Shown piece after piece: positions 9,854 through 19,469 of a stretch of 64,000 bases of DNA (its first letter is position 1; each line of letters opens with the position of its first letter). Source of the stretch: Marivivens donghaensis (GTDB lineage: Bacteria > Pseudomonadota > Alphaproteobacteria > Rhodobacterales > Rhodobacteraceae); the NCBI RefSeq assembly GCF_023541015.1, contig NZ_JALNPR010000002.1, positions 558,001 to 622,000 on the forward strand, in the 5' to 3' direction. A program made the position numbers and the translations under genes. The notes beneath the pieces are model-generated. The model had not been told where the DNA came from. It did no database searches and saw only the letters and a list, made by a program, of their open reading frames with translations.

Positions 9854-10405
9854 GTGACCGAACAGAAGACCCCCGCTCGGGCCGAATGGCTCGACGAGAT
9901 TTACGCGGTCCGCGATACGCAGGATCAGGCAGCGTTTGCGCGCTTGTTCGCGCATTTCGCGCCGCGGGTTAAAGGGTTTCTGATGCGGTCAGGCGCGTCA
10001 GCGGACGTCGCAGAGGAATGCGCCCAAGAGGTCATGGCCACCATCTGGCGCAAAGCCGCGTTGTTCGACCCAGCACGGGCGAGTGTTGCGACATGGATTT
10101 TTACCATCGCGCGGAACCGCCAGATCGACATGATCCGGCGCGCCCGACGCCCCGAACCAGAAGATCTCCCTTGGGGACCAGACGCCGAACCCGATCAGGA
10201 AGAGGTGCTCGTCCTTCAGGAAGAAACCAACAAACTAGGTGAGGCGATAGCAGCCCTGCCTGAGAAGCAACGAGAGTTGATCCAAAAGGCCTATTTCGGC
10301 GATCTCAGCCATTCTGAGATAGCGGAACAGACCGGACTGCCGCTTGGCACGATCAAATCCCGTATCCGATTGGCGCTGGACCGCTTGCGCCACACGATGA
10401 GGTAA
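9854..10405 (+). CDS. rpoE: ECF sigma factor RpoE (ChrR-controlled, ECF11-type)
   Basis: A 183-residue sigma-70 family protein if started at the GTG at 9854, which has AAAGGAAA eight bases upstream; longer in-frame starts reach back into the divergent gene's promoter and lack homology. Region 2 is visible as FARLFAHFAPRVKGFLMRSG through WIFTIARNRQIDMIRR. Region 4 carries the helix-turn-helix HSEIAEQTGLPLGTIKSRI. With chrR three bases downstream, this is the sigma/anti-sigma pair that in Rhodobacter answers singlet oxygen. A matching promoter upstream suggests autoregulation. Confidence 0.93.
   Translation: MTEQKTPARAEWLDEIYAVRDTQDQAAFARLFAHFAPRVKGFLMRSGASADVAEECAQEVMATIWRKAALFDPARASVATWIFTIARNRQIDMIRRARRPEPEDLPWGPDAEPDQEEVLVLQEETNKLGEAIAALPEKQRELIQKAYFGDLSHSEIAEQTGLPLGTIKSRIRLALDRLRHTMR
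9900..9927 (-). promoter_or_regulatory. candidate RpoE promoter for the divergent FAD oxidoreductase operon, inside rpoE
   Basis: Read on the minus strand: TGATCC (9927-9922), 16-base spacer, CGTAAA (9905-9900). The spacing is identical to the plus-strand site at 9718, and the -10 is a better match. It lies within the first codons of rpoE and would give the divergent operon a 5' leader of about 240 bases. Confidence 0.55.
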
Positions 10406-10408
10406 GAC

Positions 10409-11050
10409 ATGGCTGAAATTAAGCATCACCTAACCGACCAGCTTCTGATGGGCTACGCCGCTGGCACCCTTCCCGAAGCCTTCAGCCTCGTGGTCGCAAC
10501 CCATGTGTCGCTCTGTGATGAGTGCCGTTCTCGGCTCGGTGAATTCGAAGCCGTGGGTGGCGAGGTCATGATGTCCGCTGGTGCGGTATCAATGTCGAAC
10601 GACTCCTTCGCCGCGACGATGGCGCTGATCGCAAACACGCCCGAAGCCCCGCAGAAACGCTACGCCAAGGGTATCTTCCCTGCCCCGCTCCAAGACTACG
10701 TTGGCGGTGACAAAGACGACGTGCGCTGGCGGCCCGTTGGCGGCGGCGTCCGTCAAATGATCCTAGCGTCTGACGGTGGTGCGACTGTGCGCCTGCTGCA
10801 TATTCCAGGCGGTGTCGCCGTGCCCGATCATGGGCATCGCGGCCTAGAACTGACGCTGGTCCTGCAGGGCGCGTTTAAAGATGAGTCTGATCGTTTTGGC
10901 GTAGGTGATGTTGAAGTCGCCAACGAGGACTTGAACCACACGCCAATCGCAGAAGAAGGCGAAGCGTGCATTTGCCTCGCCGCGACCGATGCACCGCTAA
11001 AGTTCAATTCGTTCCTGCCGCGGATCGCGCAGCGGTTCGTTAGGATTTAG
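10409..11050 (+). CDS. chrR: anti-sigma factor ChrR (zinc anti-sigma domain plus cupin)
   Basis: A 213-residue cytoplasmic anti-sigma factor. The N-terminal ZAS domain has the zinc ligands expected for ChrR: His6 (or His7), His32, Cys36 and Cys39 (HVSLCDEC). The C-terminal cupin (about 110-205) shows the metal-binding pattern HIPGGVAVPDHGHRGLELTL. In Rhodobacter, ChrR holds RpoE inactive until singlet oxygen triggers its destruction, and the cupin is needed for that response. The gene starts three bases after the rpoE stop. Its 3' end overlaps the convergent rmuC by 11 bases. Confidence 0.93.
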   Translation: MAEIKHHLTDQLLMGYAAGTLPEAFSLVVATHVSLCDECRSRLGEFEAVGGEVMMSAGAVSMSNDSFAATMALIANTPEAPQKRYAKGIFPAPLQDYVGGDKDDVRWRPVGGGVRQMILASDGGATVRLLHIPGGVAVPDHGHRGLELTLVLQGAFKDESDRFGVGDVEVANEDLNHTPIAEEGEACICLAATDAPLKFNSFLPRIAQRFVRI

Positions 11051-12194
11051 GCACGGACAGCGGCACCACGGCGGGATCAGCGTCGGGTGCCAATTCTTCG
11101 AAATCAAAGTTATCGAGACGTTGCGCACGGCGCCCCGCCTTATCCGCACTGATTTTGATCTCTGCGATATCCTTAGCCGCCATCCCGAAATGTCGGTCGA
11201 GGTTTTCAACTCGCGTGCCCAGACGATCAACGTCCGTATACAACAGGGCCAATTCCTTGCGAATGGCCCCAGCCTGTTCACGCATCCGCGCATCCTTCAA
11301 AATCGCGCGCATCGTGTTGAGGGTCGCCATGCAGGTCGTCGGGGAGACGATCCAAACCCGCGCATTGAACCCCTCGCGCACCAACTCACTAAAGTTGGCG
11401 TGGAGTTCGGCATAAACGGCCTCGGACGGCAGGAACATTAACGCGCCGTCCGCCGTTTCACCCTCAATGATATACTTCTCACTGATCGCCTTAATGTGCG
11501 TCCGCACCGCCGTCCGCATCAAACGCGCAGCGTCGTTCAGCTCATAATCCGACTTCGCACGACGAAGAGCCTCATAGGCCTCCAATGGGAACTTACTGTC
11601 GATCACAATCGGCCCCGGAGGGTTCGGGAGGTGAATCAAACAGTCGGCGCGTTTGCCGTTGGATAGAGTGTGCTGGAGGCTGTAGCTATCCGACGGCAAA
11701 GCCTTTGAGACGATGTCATGCAACTGGATTTCTCCGAACGCGCCACGGGTCTGTTTGTTCGACAGAATGTCCTGAAGGCTCAGTACATCGCCCGACAGTT
11801 TGGTGATGTTCTCTTGGGCCTTGTCGATGGTCTTTAACCGCTGCTGTAGTTCACCAAGCGAGGCCGCTGTGGTTTTGGCACTGGTCGTCAAATTGCGGTT
11901 CATCATCTCGGTCACGTTCTGCAACCGCTGCTCCATCAGCTTGAGCATATTAGCCTGCGACTGCGCTTGCGCCTCGGTCACCGATGTCAGGCCGCCAAAC
12001 AACTGCTGCTGACCGTCCGACAACATCTGTACGCGCTGCGTCACGCCACCCATCTGGCTCGCCACGATCTGCGCCATCTGCGTCGATTGCCCCGCACGCT
12101 TCACAACCATGATCAACAAGATCACAAGGACCAGCGCAAACGCGCCCCCCACAATTGCGATCAAGGTCAGAGGATCATTCAGGTCAATCGTCAT
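11040..12194 (-). CDS. rmuC: DNA recombination protein RmuC
   Basis: A 384-residue protein with an N-terminal membrane segment (about residues 10-31), a long helical, Gln-rich coiled-coil region (about 35-135), and the RmuC nuclease-like domain (QTRGAFGEIQLHDIVS, IVIDSKFPLEAYEAL, EGETADGALMFLPSEAVYAEL). RmuC limits recombination at inverted repeats; its biochemical activity is not settled. The ATG shares its first base with the mutL stop codon, so the two genes are coupled. It is the last gene of the nine-gene minus-strand block. Confidence 0.92.
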   Translation of the reverse strand: MTIDLNDPLTLIAIVGGAFALVLVILLIMVVKRAGQSTQMAQIVASQMGGVTQRVQMLSDGQQQLFGGLTSVTEAQAQSQANMLKLMEQRLQNVTEMMNRNLTTSAKTTAASLGELQQRLKTIDKAQENITKLSGDVLSLQDILSNKQTRGAFGEIQLHDIVSKALPSDSYSLQHTLSNGKRADCLIHLPNPPGPIVIDSKFPLEAYEALRRAKSDYELNDAARLMRTAVRTHIKAISEKYIIEGETADGALMFLPSEAVYAELHANFSELVREGFNARVWIVSPTTCMATLNTMRAILKDARMREQAGAIRKELALLYTDVDRLGTRVENLDRHFGMAAKDIAEIKISADKAGRRAQRLDNFDFEELAPDADPAVVPLSVPKS

Positions 12195-14038
12195 TAGGTC
12201 CGTCCAAACAAACGTTCAATATCGGTCAGTCGCAATTCCACATAGGTCGGGCGACCGTGGTTGCACTGACCAGAATGAGGCGTCGCCTCCATCTCACGCA
12301 AAAGCGCATTCATCTCTTCCGCCCGCATACGGCGACCAGATCGGATCGACCCATGGCAGGCGACACGCGATAGAATGGCCTCGATCTTGGCTTGAACCGC
12401 TTGGCTATCGCCCAAATCGGCAAGCTCATCCAAGATATCCATCAACATGGCTTTCGCGTTCACCTCGCCCAAAATCGCAGGCGTTTCGCGCACACAAATC
12501 GCACCACCACCAAATGGTTCCAGCGTGAGGCCAAGCCGAGCCAAGTCGTCAGCAATCTCCAGCAATCGCGCTGCATCGCCCGACGACATCTCTACGATCT
12601 CTGGGATCAGGAGCGCCTGCGCCGCAACACCGTTTTCCGCCATCTGTCGTTTCAGCTTTTCATAGACAAGCCGTTCGTGGGCTGCGTGCTGGTCCACGAT
12701 AACCATGCCCGTTTCGGTCTGCGCGATGATGTAGTTCTCATGAACCTGCGCCCGCGCCGCACCCAGAGGCAATGACTCGAGCGGTTTCACCTCGTCCTCA
12801 GTCACCTCTTCGAACCGAGCCGAGGGTGCCGCCATTTCGGCGAATCCCATCGTCTGCGGTGCAGGGGCTTGCATCTGATAGGTCATCGCACGCGCCCCGT
12901 AGGACGGTCGGTCCATCTGATACATCGGCCTCTGCGGCGCTTCGGGACGCATCGCACCTAGCGTATCCGCAGCCACAGTCGTCGATGCCCTATGCCCTGC
13001 ATTTGCAAGTGCGTGGCGCAGCCCAGACACGATCAATCCCCGAACAATGCCGGGTTCACGAAAACGCACCTCGGACTTTGCGGGATGGACGTTCACATCG
13101 ACCAGCGTCGGATCACAATCGACGAACAGTGCCGCCGCAGGATGTCGATCACGGCTCAAGAAATCCATGTAGGCACCACGCAGAGCGCCCACCAAAAGCT
13201 TGTCCCGAACAGGGCGACCATTCACAAACAGAAACTGCGCGACGGCAGAGCCACGAGAATAGGTCGGCAACGCCGCATAGCCCGTCAGGTGAAACCCATC
13301 CCGCTCTGCATCAATCGGCAATGCGTTGTCGGCAAATTCACGGCCCAGCACCGCTGCAAGACGACCGTTCAGCGCATCGAACATCTCGCCTTGTTCAGAA
13401 TCCGCACGGAACACTTCGCGACGATCCCCATTCGACGCATCAATCAGCGAAAAGCTCACATAGGGTTCAGCCATCGCCAGACGTTTCACTACATCCGTGA
13501 TCGCCTGCATTTCTGCCCGATCGGTCCGCAGGAATTTCAGTCGCGCAGGGGTCGCATAGAACAAATCCCGCAGCTCGACGACGGTGCCCGCCGACAGCGC
13601 GGCGGGTTTGACCGCCTCAATCCGCCCACCCGCGACCGTAATCGTCGCGGCCTCGGCCCCCGCAACGCGAGAGGTGATCGACAAACGACCAACCGCACCC
13701 AACGACGGCAGCGCCTCGCCGCGAAACCCAAAAGAGTTGATGTTCAGCAGATCCGAGCCGTCTATTTTCGAGGTCGCATGACGCGACAGGGCCAAAGGCA
13801 ATTCATCCGATGGAATACCCCAGCCATCGTCCGTCACACGGATCAGCGTCTTGCCACCATCAGCAATCACGACCTCGATCCGACGCGATCCCGCATCGAT
13901 AGAGTTCTCGACCAGTTCTTTGACGGCAGAGGCTGGGCGTTCGACCACCTCACCCGCCGCGATCCTATTAATCGCGGCATCGTCCAATTGTCGAATATGC
14001 GGACGGGTTTCGGTTATATTGGGGTCAGGTAAGGCCAT
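12194..14038 (-). CDS. mutL: DNA mismatch repair protein MutL
   Basis: A 614-residue MutL. The N-terminal GHKL ATPase motifs are present: ELVENSIDAGS, DDGWGI, RHATSKI and GFRGEALPSLGAVG. The C-terminal dimerisation/endonuclease domain has the metal-binding motif DQHA(x2)E(x4)E as DQHAAHERLVYE, plus a late QCNHGRPT segment. This means the protein is a nicking MutL, as in bacteria that lack MutH, and unlike E. coli MutL. A variable proline/glutamine-rich linker (about residues 335-425) joins the two halves. Start at 14038 lies 54 bases after the M16 gene. Confidence 0.96.
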   Translation of the reverse strand: MALPDPNITETRPHIRQLDDAAINRIAAGEVVERPASAVKELVENSIDAGSRRIEVVIADGGKTLIRVTDDGWGIPSDELPLALSRHATSKIDGSDLLNINSFGFRGEALPSLGAVGRLSITSRVAGAEAATITVAGGRIEAVKPAALSAGTVVELRDLFYATPARLKFLRTDRAEMQAITDVVKRLAMAEPYVSFSLIDASNGDRREVFRADSEQGEMFDALNGRLAAVLGREFADNALPIDAERDGFHLTGYAALPTYSRGSAVAQFLFVNGRPVRDKLLVGALRGAYMDFLSRDRHPAAALFVDCDPTLVDVNVHPAKSEVRFREPGIVRGLIVSGLRHALANAGHRASTTVAADTLGAMRPEAPQRPMYQMDRPSYGARAMTYQMQAPAPQTMGFAEMAAPSARFEEVTEDEVKPLESLPLGAARAQVHENYIIAQTETGMVIVDQHAAHERLVYEKLKRQMAENGVAAQALLIPEIVEMSSGDAARLLEIADDLARLGLTLEPFGGGAICVRETPAILGEVNAKAMLMDILDELADLGDSQAVQAKIEAILSRVACHGSIRSGRRMRAEEMNALLREMEATPHSGQCNHGRPTYVELRLTDIERLFGRT

Positions 14039-14092
14039 GCCACAAGGTTTAGCACGGCCTCACACGATTCTAACAGGGGTATTTCGTGAACA

Positions 14093-15403
14093 TTACTCTG
14101 TCGTTTCCAACCCGACAGGCTGACCGACGACCACGAAATGCAGGGCTTCGGGGTCGAGAATTTCACGCGCCACGCGGTTCACATCCTCCAAGGTCACCGC
14201 GTTAATATAGTCATTCCGATGGATCACATAATCGACCGGAAGCCCCTCAACCTGCATCCCAACCATAATTCCCGCGATCGCTTGATTGCTGTCAAAACGA
14301 AGCGGATACTCCCCCGTCAGGTAGGTCTTTGCGGCATCGAGCTCTTCTTGAGAGACACCCACGGTCGCAACGCGCGCCCACTGATCCATGACGACATCTA
14401 ACGTTTCGGCCATCCGATCATTCGCTGACGCAACTGAGCCTAACCACATTTCGGCGTGATCTTTGGGAACCAAATAGGAATAAATCCCGTAGGTCAGCCC
14501 GCGCTTTTCGCGCACCTCTTCCATCAGGATCGACTGGGGGCCGTTCCCACCTAGAATGGTGTTCAGGATATAGGCGGCAAAGAAATCCTCATCATCGCGC
14601 TTTAGACCCGCCTGACCAAATAGAGCAACAGATTGCGGGATATCAAACGGCACCACCGTCACCCCACCCTTGAGGCCAAAGTCGACGTGATCTGGCAACG
14701 CAGGGCCATCTTCTGGCAACCCAGCCAAAAGCTGATCAACTATTGGACCAACGGCCTCTGCATCAATATCGCCAACGACAGACACATAAGCACGCGACCG
14801 TACCAACGCATTCCGGTGGGCTGTGAACATGTCGTCTTGGGTCAACGCATTGACCGTCTCAACAGTTCCGCTGTCGTCCGAGCCATAAGGATGATCGCCA
14901 AACGCAGCGCTGTAGAATGCCTCTCCAGCGATCCGATTTGGGTTCTTAGCACTGGACGCGATATTGGCCAAAACCTGTCCCCGCACACGATCTATGGCGT
15001 CTTGATCGAACCGCGGCTGATTGATCGCCTGAGCCAAAAGTGCGACCGCCTGATCACGATTTTCAGTTAGGAACTTAGCCGAAATCGTCACGCCGTCGTC
15101 GTAAGAATCAAATTCGTAGGTTGCGGCCAATGCCTCCCGCGCCGCTTGAAACTGCTGGGCAGTCATGTCGCCCGAACCTTCTTCGATCAGGGCCATCATC
15201 AGGTTTGTCGCGCCACGCTTTCCAGCCTCATCCAAGGCCGTGCCGCCGACAAAGTTCACCTCAAGCGCCACAAAGGGAATAGAATGCTCTTCTACGAGCC
15301 AAACATTGATACCCGATGGCGTTGTGAGTTCCTGAATGGCAACGTCAGCACGGGCGGCAATAGCAATGAAACCGACTACAAAAGCAGCGATAAAGCGGAT
15401 CAT
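14093..15403 (-). CDS. M16 family peptidase-like protein lacking the zinc motif (partner subunit)
   Basis: A 436-residue secreted or periplasmic protein with a signal peptide (MIRFIAAFVVGFIAIAARA). It has both M16 repeats, but the position of the HxxEH zinc motif reads GATNLMMALIEEG, so it cannot bind zinc in the usual way. It keeps the REKRGLTYGIYSY segment, whose Arg/Tyr pair contributes to substrate binding in the non-zinc half of M16 heterodimers. The ATG overlaps the stop of the upstream catalytic M16 gene (ATGA). The natural reading is that the two proteins form one heterodimeric peptidase. Confidence 0.9.
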   Translation of the reverse strand: MIRFIAAFVVGFIAIAARADVAIQELTTPSGINVWLVEEHSIPFVALEVNFVGGTALDEAGKRGATNLMMALIEEGSGDMTAQQFQAAREALAATYEFDSYDDGVTISAKFLTENRDQAVALLAQAINQPRFDQDAIDRVRGQVLANIASSAKNPNRIAGEAFYSAAFGDHPYGSDDSGTVETVNALTQDDMFTAHRNALVRSRAYVSVVGDIDAEAVGPIVDQLLAGLPEDGPALPDHVDFGLKGGVTVVPFDIPQSVALFGQAGLKRDDEDFFAAYILNTILGGNGPQSILMEEVREKRGLTYGIYSYLVPKDHAEMWLGSVASANDRMAETLDVVMDQWARVATVGVSQEELDAAKTYLTGEYPLRFDSNQAIAGIMVGMQVEGLPVDYVIHRNDYINAVTLEDVNRVAREILDPEALHFVVVGQPVGLETTE

Positions 15404-16728
15404 TTCAGGTCTCCTTCGCTAGCCGCAACCCACATTGTGACGGACCTCTTGGTGTCCAATACCTCTGCTGCGACCGCTTTGATGTCATCGGCGGTTACGG
15501 CCTCTAGTACGGCTGGCCAATCCTGAACGTCTTGAACGGTTAACCCTTGGGACAGTGCGGCGCCGTATCGATTAGCCAGTCCTTCAACGTTATCACGTGC
15601 GTAAATCTGCCCCGCGCGAAGTTGGGTGCGTATGCTTTCAAGCCGAGCCGCGTCAATCGCCGAGGCAAAAAACTCTGCGATCGCAGCATCCATTGCAGCC
15701 TCTACTTCGGATAGAGCGACGCCCTCAGCTGGAGCCACGCTCAGCGAAAATGTGGTATCATCCAATTTATCGGCATCGTATCCAGCACCAGTATAAACAG
15801 CGAGCTGCGTATCAAATTGGAGCGCCACTCCAAGAGCAGACGAAAACGGTGAACCACCCAGCATTTCTGCCAAATAGACGAGCGCTGCGGCTTTCTGTTG
15901 ATCACCACTATCCCGTTCAGGGGCCAGATAACTGCGTGCCAAATAGGGTTGCGACACACGCGGATCGACAAAGGTTAATCGACGGGTAGCGGTCTGCGGT
16001 GGTTCTTCGGCACGTAGCCGTTCGGGCAGGTTTTCCTCGGGCGGGATGACACCGTAATATTGATCGGCAAGCGATCGCACCTCGGCAGGATCAACATCAC
16101 CAGCGACGACTAGTACGGCGTTATTGGGGCTGTAGTAGAGGTCGTAAAACGAAAGCGCGTCCTCTAGCTCGAGGCTCTCCATCTCGTGCTTCCAACCGAT
16201 CACAGGAACACCGTATCGATGGTTCAAATACTGCGCTGCCATCATCTGTTCACGTGCCAAGGCGGACGGGTTGTTCTCGACCCGCATATTTCGTTCTTCG
16301 AGGATCACGTCGCGTTCAGTGGCAATGTCCGCTGGCGTCAGCCGTAGATTAACCATCCTGTCGGCTTCCATCTGCATCATCAACGGCAATCGATCCGCCG
16401 CAACCCGTTGATAATATGCGGTATAATCATAACTCGTGAACGCGTTGTCCGACCCACCATTCGCCGCGACGACCTCGGACAATTCACCCGACGCCATGTT
16501 GTCGGTCGCCTTAAACAGCAGGTGTTCCAAGAAATGCGCGACGCCCGATTGCCCCAACGGTTCGTCCGCAGAGCCCCGCCGATACCAAACCATATGCACA
16601 ACAACAGGGGCACGATGGTCTTCGATGACCACCACATCCATCCCGTTATCGAGGGTAAAGGTCGTCACCTCTTCGGCGATGGCAGGCATAGCCAAAAGGG
16701 ACAGGGCAGCAAACAAAGTTCGGAACAT
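15400..16728 (-). CDS. M16 family zinc metallopeptidase (catalytic)
   Basis: A 442-residue exported peptidase. The start at 16728 is chosen because GGAGG lies six bases upstream and a signal peptide follows (MFRTLFAALSLLAMPAIAEE); another ATG six bases earlier abuts the GGAGG too closely. The zinc motif HFLEH is intact (GVAHFLEHLLFKATDN), with the downstream ERDVILEERNMR segment supplying the third ligand. It probably degrades peptides in the periplasm together with the following non-zinc M16 protein. The substrate is unknown. Confidence 0.92.
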   Translation of the reverse strand: MFRTLFAALSLLAMPAIAEEVTTFTLDNGMDVVVIEDHRAPVVVHMVWYRRGSADEPLGQSGVAHFLEHLLFKATDNMASGELSEVVAANGGSDNAFTSYDYTAYYQRVAADRLPLMMQMEADRMVNLRLTPADIATERDVILEERNMRVENNPSALAREQMMAAQYLNHRYGVPVIGWKHEMESLELEDALSFYDLYYSPNNAVLVVAGDVDPAEVRSLADQYYGVIPPEENLPERLRAEEPPQTATRRLTFVDPRVSQPYLARSYLAPERDSGDQQKAAALVYLAEMLGGSPFSSALGVALQFDTQLAVYTGAGYDADKLDDTTFSLSVAPAEGVALSEVEAAMDAAIAEFFASAIDAARLESIRTQLRAGQIYARDNVEGLANRYGAALSQGLTVQDVQDWPAVLEAVTADDIKAVAAEVLDTKRSVTMWVAASEGDLK

Positions 16729-16806
16729 ACGCATCCTCCAACAGGGTCGCATAGAACCTACCCCACAGGGCGGCCACCGCAAGACATGGAAACGCAGTTG
16801 TTACCG

Positions 16807-17304
16807 TCAGTTAGCTGGAGGTGCAGACGGCACCGCAGCGCCCAAAGAGCGGAACCGTTCTAGCTGTGCATAGGCATCCAGAGATTGACCACGATACGCT
16901 TGGAAATAGCGATCGCGATTGAAGATGCGGAACAGCGACAAATTGGTGCGACGCTTGCGGAACGCAGCATCCTCAGCCGCCAAAACAGAACGGATCGACG
17001 GATCAACACCGAAACGGGACACTTGCGCCATAAGTGCTGCATCACCGCCGACACCACCTGTCACAGAGCCACCCAGAACCGCGATGGCATCCGCTTGAGG
17101 GTTTGCATCCGCAAGGTTCACGCCGCCAGGAGTCGGGGTGGGCAACAGGTTCATCGACTGTGGAAGTTCCAAGGTGCGCGTGGGTTGAACGCCGAATTCA
17201 TCAGGCGATCCATCCGTCAGACTGGTCCGGTGCAGGGTGCGTTCACCGCCGCCACAGGCCGACAACGTCAGCGCCGCACATAGGGCCAGTAGTAATCCAC
17301 GCAT
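16807..17304 (-). CDS. DUF3035 family lipoprotein
   Basis: A 165-residue predicted lipoprotein. The start at 17304 gives a signal peptide ending in the lipobox LSAC (MRGLLLALCAALTLSACGGG); the longer in-frame start adds a charged stretch that would spoil the signal. The mature part contains a Pro-rich region (TRTLELPQSMNLLPTPTPGG) and ends in a basic/aromatic helix. DUF3035 proteins are typical of Rhodobacterales and their function is unknown. The gene lies directly downstream of lspA, whose product would process it. Confidence 0.82.
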   Translation of the reverse strand: MRGLLLALCAALTLSACGGGERTLHRTSLTDGSPDEFGVQPTRTLELPQSMNLLPTPTPGGVNLADANPQADAIAVLGGSVTGGVGGDAALMAQVSRFGVDPSIRSVLAAEDAAFRKRRTNLSLFRIFNRDRYFQAYRGQSLDAYAQLERFRSLGAAVPSAPPAN

Positions 17305-17363
17305 TTGATACCCTCCGGATTTCGCCTTGTGTTTAGCGCAGGATGAGGCGCTCGTCACGGGGT

Positions 17364-17867
17364 CTATTTCTGCGATTTGGCGGGCTTCCGCTCTCCAGTA
17401 AAGATCACAAGCCCAAACGCACCTACAAAAATCGCGATATCTGCAACGTTAAACGCATAGGGATTTTCAAAGCCACAGCAGGACATATTCAAGAAATCTG
17501 CCACCGCACCGTAGAGAACCCGATCGACGACGTTGCCAATCGCACCGCCGATCAACAGTCCCGCCGATAGATACGTCCAGCGATTGCCGCCTTCACGCTT
17601 TAGCCACCAAAGGACAAAGCCCGAGATACCAATCGCCAGCGCAATCAACGCCCAGCGCATATCCAACCCTGCAAAAAGTCCGAAATTCACGCCAGGATTC
17701 CACGCCATCCGGAATTCGATGAACGGCGGCAAAACCTCGATCCGTTCGAGCACACGCAGGCCCAGAACGTGAACCACCAAAAACTTGGTGATCTGATCCA
17801 AAAGGAAGGTCCAGAATCCGGCCCAAAAAACGAGCCGGAATCCATTACGTTTTGCGCGCCCAGTCAT
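17364..17867 (-). CDS. lspA: lipoprotein signal peptidase (signal peptidase II)
   Basis: A 167-residue inner-membrane aspartyl protease with four hydrophobic segments. Conserved motifs are NPGVNFGLF and GGAIGNVVDRVLYGAVADF, which contain the two catalytic aspartates (in VVDR and VADF). It removes the signal peptide from lipid-modified prolipoproteins. Its ATG overlaps the purH stop by one base (TGATG), indicating coupling. Confidence 0.95.
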   Translation of the reverse strand: MTGRAKRNGFRLVFWAGFWTFLLDQITKFLVVHVLGLRVLERIEVLPPFIEFRMAWNPGVNFGLFAGLDMRWALIALAIGISGFVLWWLKREGGNRWTYLSAGLLIGGAIGNVVDRVLYGAVADFLNMSCCGFENPYAFNVADIAIFVGAFGLVIFTGERKPAKSQK

Positions 17868-19456
17868 CAGTGACGGAAGTGTCGCATGCCGGTGAAGACC
17901 ATCGCGAGGCCCGCCTCGTCTGCGGCTGCGATCACTTCATCATCGCGCATCGAACCACCTGGCTGGATCACGCAGGTCGCGCCAGCAGCAGCGGCTTCCA
18001 TCAGACCGTCAGGGAACGGGAAGAACGCGTCAGAGGCAACAGCAGAACCGATGGTCAGTGGCGCAGGAAGGCCCAGAACATCCGCCATACGTTCAGCTTT
18101 CTTGGCCGCGATCAGGGCAGAGTCGACGCGGCTCATCTGGCCCGCACCAACGCCAACCGTTGCGCCATCTTTGACGTAAACAATTGCGTTGGACTTAACG
18201 TGCTTGCCGACTTTCCACGCGAACAAAAGGTCCGCCATTTGTTCGTCAGTCGGTGCCTTTTTCGTGACAACCTTCAGGTCGTCCATACCGATAAAGCCCG
18301 CGTCTTTGTCCTGCACCAGCATACCTCCAGCGACCTGACGCACGGTGAACGATGCGTCGAGGACATTGGGCAAACCTTCGGTGGTCAGGAGGCGCAGGTT
18401 TTTCTTAGCCGCAAAGATCGCTTTCGCTTCGTCCGATGCACCTGGCGCAATGACGACTTCGGTAAAGATTTCGGTGATCGCTTGCGCGGTTTCAGCGTCG
18501 AGCGGTTGGTTCAGCGCAACAATGCCACCAAACGCCGAGGTGCGGTCGCAATCGAATGCTTTTTGATAAGCTTCGATCAGGGTCGCGCCTTGGGCAACGC
18601 CACAAGGGTTTGCGTGCTTGATGATCGCAACGGCAGCAGCCTTGGCCGGATCGAACTCAGCAACAAGTTCATAGGCCGCGTCGGTGTCGTTGATGTTGTT
18701 ATAGGACAGCTCTTTGCCCTGATGCTGAACTGCAGTCGCAACACCGTGGCGTGCCGTACCGTCGACGTAGAATGCAGCGTTCTGGTGCGGGTTTTCGCCG
18801 TAGCGCAGAGTTTGTTTGATTTCGCCAGCAACAACGCGACGGCGCGGCGCGTCCTCGCCGATTGCTTTGGCCATCCAGTTCGATACGGCAGCGTCATAGG
18901 CGCCAGTCCGCGCATAAGCGATCTGCGCCAACCGCTGGCGGAACGCATAAGAGGTTTGACCGTCGTTTGCGTCCAGTTCAGCCAACAGGGCAGCGTAATC
19001 CTCAACGTCCACAACCGTCGCAACAAAACCGTGGTTCTTCGCAGAGGCACGGATCATCGCAGGGCCACCGATATCGATGTTCTCGATCATCTCTTCGTAG
19101 TCCGCGCCACGGGCCAGAGCAGCTTCGAAAGGGTAGAGGTTCACGACCAACAGATCGATACCGCCAATGTTGTGCTCTTCCATCGCTTTGACGTGATCCG
19201 CATTGTCGCGCAGGGCGAGAAGGCCGCCATGCACATTCGGGTGCAGGGTCTTTACACGACCATCCATCATCTCGGGGAAACCTGTGATGTCGGCGACGTC
19301 TTTGACCGTCAGACCAGCATCACGCAGGGTTTTCGCCGACCCACCAGTCGACAACAACTCGACACCACGAGCAGCAAGCGCCTGCCCCAGTTCGATCAAT
19401 CCGGTTTTATCGGATACAGAAAGCAGCGCACGGCGCACGGGGTAAAGGTCGGTCAT
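17867..19456 (-). CDS. purH: bifunctional purine biosynthesis protein PurH (AICAR transformylase / IMP cyclohydrolase)
   Basis: A 529-residue enzyme, normal length for PurH, carrying out the last two steps of IMP synthesis. Start ATG at 19456 has GGAG upstream and gives the canonical [20 protein letters not shown] beginning; upstream in-frame codons belong to the previous gene. The N-terminal MGS-like cyclohydrolase domain (about 1-150) includes [13 protein letters not shown], and the transformylase domain carries [14 protein letters not shown] and KHANPCGVA. It is the central gene of the minus-strand block, 13 bases after the heparinase-like gene. Confidence 0.97.
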   Translation of the reverse strand: MTDLYPVRRALLSVSDKTGLIELGQALAARGVELLSTGGSAKTLRDAGLTVKDVADITGFPEMMDGRVKTLHPNVHGGLLALRDNADHVKAMEEHNIGGIDLLVVNLYPFEAALARGADYEEMIENIDIGGPAMIRASAKNHGFVATVVDVEDYAALLAELDANDGQTSYAFRQRLAQIAYARTGAYDAAVSNWMAKAIGEDAPRRRVVAGEIKQTLRYGENPHQNAAFYVDGTARHGVATAVQHQGKELSYNNINDTDAAYELVAEFDPAKAAAVAIIKHANPCGVAQGATLIEAYQKAFDCDRTSAFGGIVALNQPLDAETAQAITEIFTEVVIAPGASDEAKAIFAAKKNLRLLTTEGLPNVLDASFTVRQVAGGMLVQDKDAGFIGMDDLKVVTKKAPTDEQMADLLFAWKVGKHVKSNAIVYVKDGATVGVGAGQMSRVDSALIAAKKAERMADVLGLPAPLTIGSAVASDAFFPFPDGLMEAAAAGATCVIQPGGSMRDDEVIAAADEAGLAMVFTGMRHFRH

Positions 19457-19469
19457 CGTTTTCTCCGGT

